A DNA stretch of 5,994 nt. Origin: an uncultured Pseudomonadota bacterium. Lineage in GTDB: Bacteria > SAR324 > NAC60-12. Of this stretch, positions 4,912-5,994 are shown in pieces. The DNA is taken from assembly GCA_913056375.1 (NCBI GenBank), contig CAJXNF010000193.1:1-5994 (forward strand), read 5' to 3'. A program made the translations under genes and the position numbers. Numbering within the stretch: the first letter of the stretch is position 1; the number at the start of each line of letters is the position of its first letter. The notes under the pieces are model-generated. The model ran no database searches and was not told where the DNA came from. It worked only from the letters and a program-made list of their open reading frames with translations.

Positions 4912-5994
4912 GGTGAGTAGACGTGGGAGCCACAAAACAATACCAGGAAATGCCACCAGGAGCAGGACTCTGAGTAGCTCTGCCCCGAAGAAAGGCATCA
5001 CTCCTTTGAATGTCTCACTCATGGGAATATCCTCGGCCATCGCATGGATCACAAAAACATTCATCCCGACAGGTGGAGTGATCAAACCAAGTTCCACGAC
5101 AATCAGCGCTAGGATTCCAAACCAGATTTTCAGTTCTTCCGGTCCCAAGCCAAAGTCGAGACCATCGATCACAGGCCAAAAGAAAGGCATCGCCAGTAAG
5201 ATCATGGACAATGAGTCCATGAGACATCCCAGAACAATCAATGACACTAGCATCAGCAGAAGAATTGTGATCGGATCCAGTCCTGATGATTGCATGATCT
5301 CCACAGCCGCTTGGGGAACCCCCCCACGAGACATGAAGATCTTGAGCATCTCGGCCCCAAGCAGAATCAAATAGATCATGCCCGAAGTCTTGGCGGTCTC
5401 CAGTAAGGCCCCTTTGAGTTGAGGAATCTTAATCAAACCTCGATAGATTCCCAGTACTCCTACGAGAAAAACACCAGCTGCAGCGGCTGGAGTGGGATTA
5501 AACAAACCAAAATAGATACCACCAATCACCGCTATAAAGATCCCTAGAACCGGTAAAACTCCAAGAGTAGCATTCCAGAATTCTTGACGATCCATTGGCT
5601 CACGGGAGGGTCCTGACTCAGGAAAGAAGCGAACATAGACCGCAATGGTCACCAAGAACAGACCAACTGCCAACAAACCAGGAATCATCGCAGCCATGAA
5701 CATCGCAATGATGTTTGCTTCCACGATGATCGCATAGACAACCAGTACAACTGAGGGTGGAATCAATATTCCCAGTACGCCCCCAGCAGCCAATGTCCCA
5801 GTTGCCAAAGAGCCGCTATATTTGTAATGGCGAAGCTCCGGTAGCGCCACTTTTCCCATCGTGGAGGCTGTGGCCAATGAGGATCCACAAACAGCCCCAA
5901 ACCCAGCACAGGCGATGATGGCTGACATGGCAACACCTCCTCGAACCCAGCCCACCCATGCATTTGCTGCCCGAAAAAGTTCTCGTGAAAGACC
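4906..5994 (-). CDS. dctM: TRAP transporter large permease subunit DctM (5' end outside window)
   Basis: This is the 12-TM-type channel subunit of a sodium-driven tripartite (TRAP) uptake system for organic acids, in the inner membrane. The frame stays open to the right edge. The 362 visible residues begin GLSRELFRAANAWVGWVRGG, which lies inside the conserved domain, so roughly 65-80 N-terminal residues are missing; the GTG at 5955 is not the start. DctM signatures seen are the ACAGFGAVCGSS stretch, GGVLGILIPPSVVLVVY (coding near 5730-5780), GIYFGLFNPTPAAAAG, GCLMDSLSMILL, and VELGLITPPVGMNVFVIHAM near the C-terminus. Many hydrophobic segments are evident, and the end AFPGIVLWLP is typical. 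The small permease dctQ and binding protein dctP are expected beyond 5994 but not seen. The ligand cannot be read from DctM; the downstream pobA and oxoacid-type enzymes suggest an aromatic or oxo-carboxylic acid. It is the most upstream gene seen in this operon. Confidence 0.95.
   Translation of the reverse strand, partial: GLSRELFRAANAWVGWVRGGVAMSAIIACAGFGAVCGSSLATASTMGKVALPELRHYKYSGSLATGTLAAGGVLGILIPPSVVLVVYAIIVEANIIAMFMAAMIPGLLAVGLFLVTIAVYVRFFPESGPSREPMDRQEFWNATLGVLPVLGIFIAVIGGIYFGLFNPTPAAAAGVFLVGVLGIYRGLIKIPQLKGALLETAKTSGMIYLILLGAEMLKIFMSRGGVPQAAVEIMQSSGLDPITILLLMLVSLIVLGCLMDSLSMILLAMPFFWPVIDGLDFGLGPEELKIWFGILALIVVELGLITPPVGMNVFVIHAMAEDIPMSETFKGVMPFFGAELLRVLLLVAFPGIVLWLPRLLTG

Noticed and set aside
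4844..5374. A 176-codon plus-strand open frame opposite dctM and the dehydrogenase gene.
   Set aside because: It is a low-complexity Ser/Ile/Pro-rich shadow of the hydrophobic dctM codons on the other strand, which show clear family motifs.

Overview
The window looks like part of a chromosome from a Gram-negative, probably proteobacterial, aerobic heterotroph. The reasons are a TRAP-type transporter, an FAD-dependent 4-hydroxybenzoate hydroxylase and an exported CxxxCW rhodanese-like protein of the kind found beside PQQ-dependent alcohol oxidation genes. Base composition looks roughly balanced by eye. Free-living marine or aquatic bacteria often carry this mix, but the species cannot be named from the sequence.

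Layout. The left edge (1-169) holds the last 55 codons of an unidentified plus-strand gene. Its first 77 bases are an exact copy of bases 294-370. The plus-strand gene at 166-795 encodes the periplasmic CxxxCW protein and overlaps the unidentified tail by 4 bp. From 743 to the right edge every gene is on the minus strand. In transcription order these are: a TRAP large permease subunit DctM (running off the right edge), a ketopantoate-reductase-like dehydrogenase, a class II aldolase/adducin-like protein, a short MetE-like zinc methyltransferase, and 4-hydroxybenzoate 3-monooxygenase PobA. The gaps between them are 4, 35, 49 and 55 bp, which suggests one transcript entering from beyond base 5994. 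No intergenic stretch exceeds 60 bp. No tRNA, rRNA, CRISPR, insertion sequence or convincing rho-independent terminator was seen.

How the genes may work together. DctM would be the membrane part of a tripartite uptake system for an organic acid. PobA makes protocatechuate from 4-hydroxybenzoate. The three middle genes are recognisable by family only. Together they suggest an uncharacterised catabolic route in which a carboxylate, perhaps a methylated or carboxylated aromatic acid, is imported and trimmed, with PobA acting late. This is inference; no ring-cleavage gene is present in the window.

The pobA operon and the CxxxCW gene converge, and their coding ends overlap by 53 bp on opposite strands. 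The 77-base repeat at the extreme left edge may be a real duplication or an assembly or amplification artefact, so the sequence left of about base 78 should be treated with caution.
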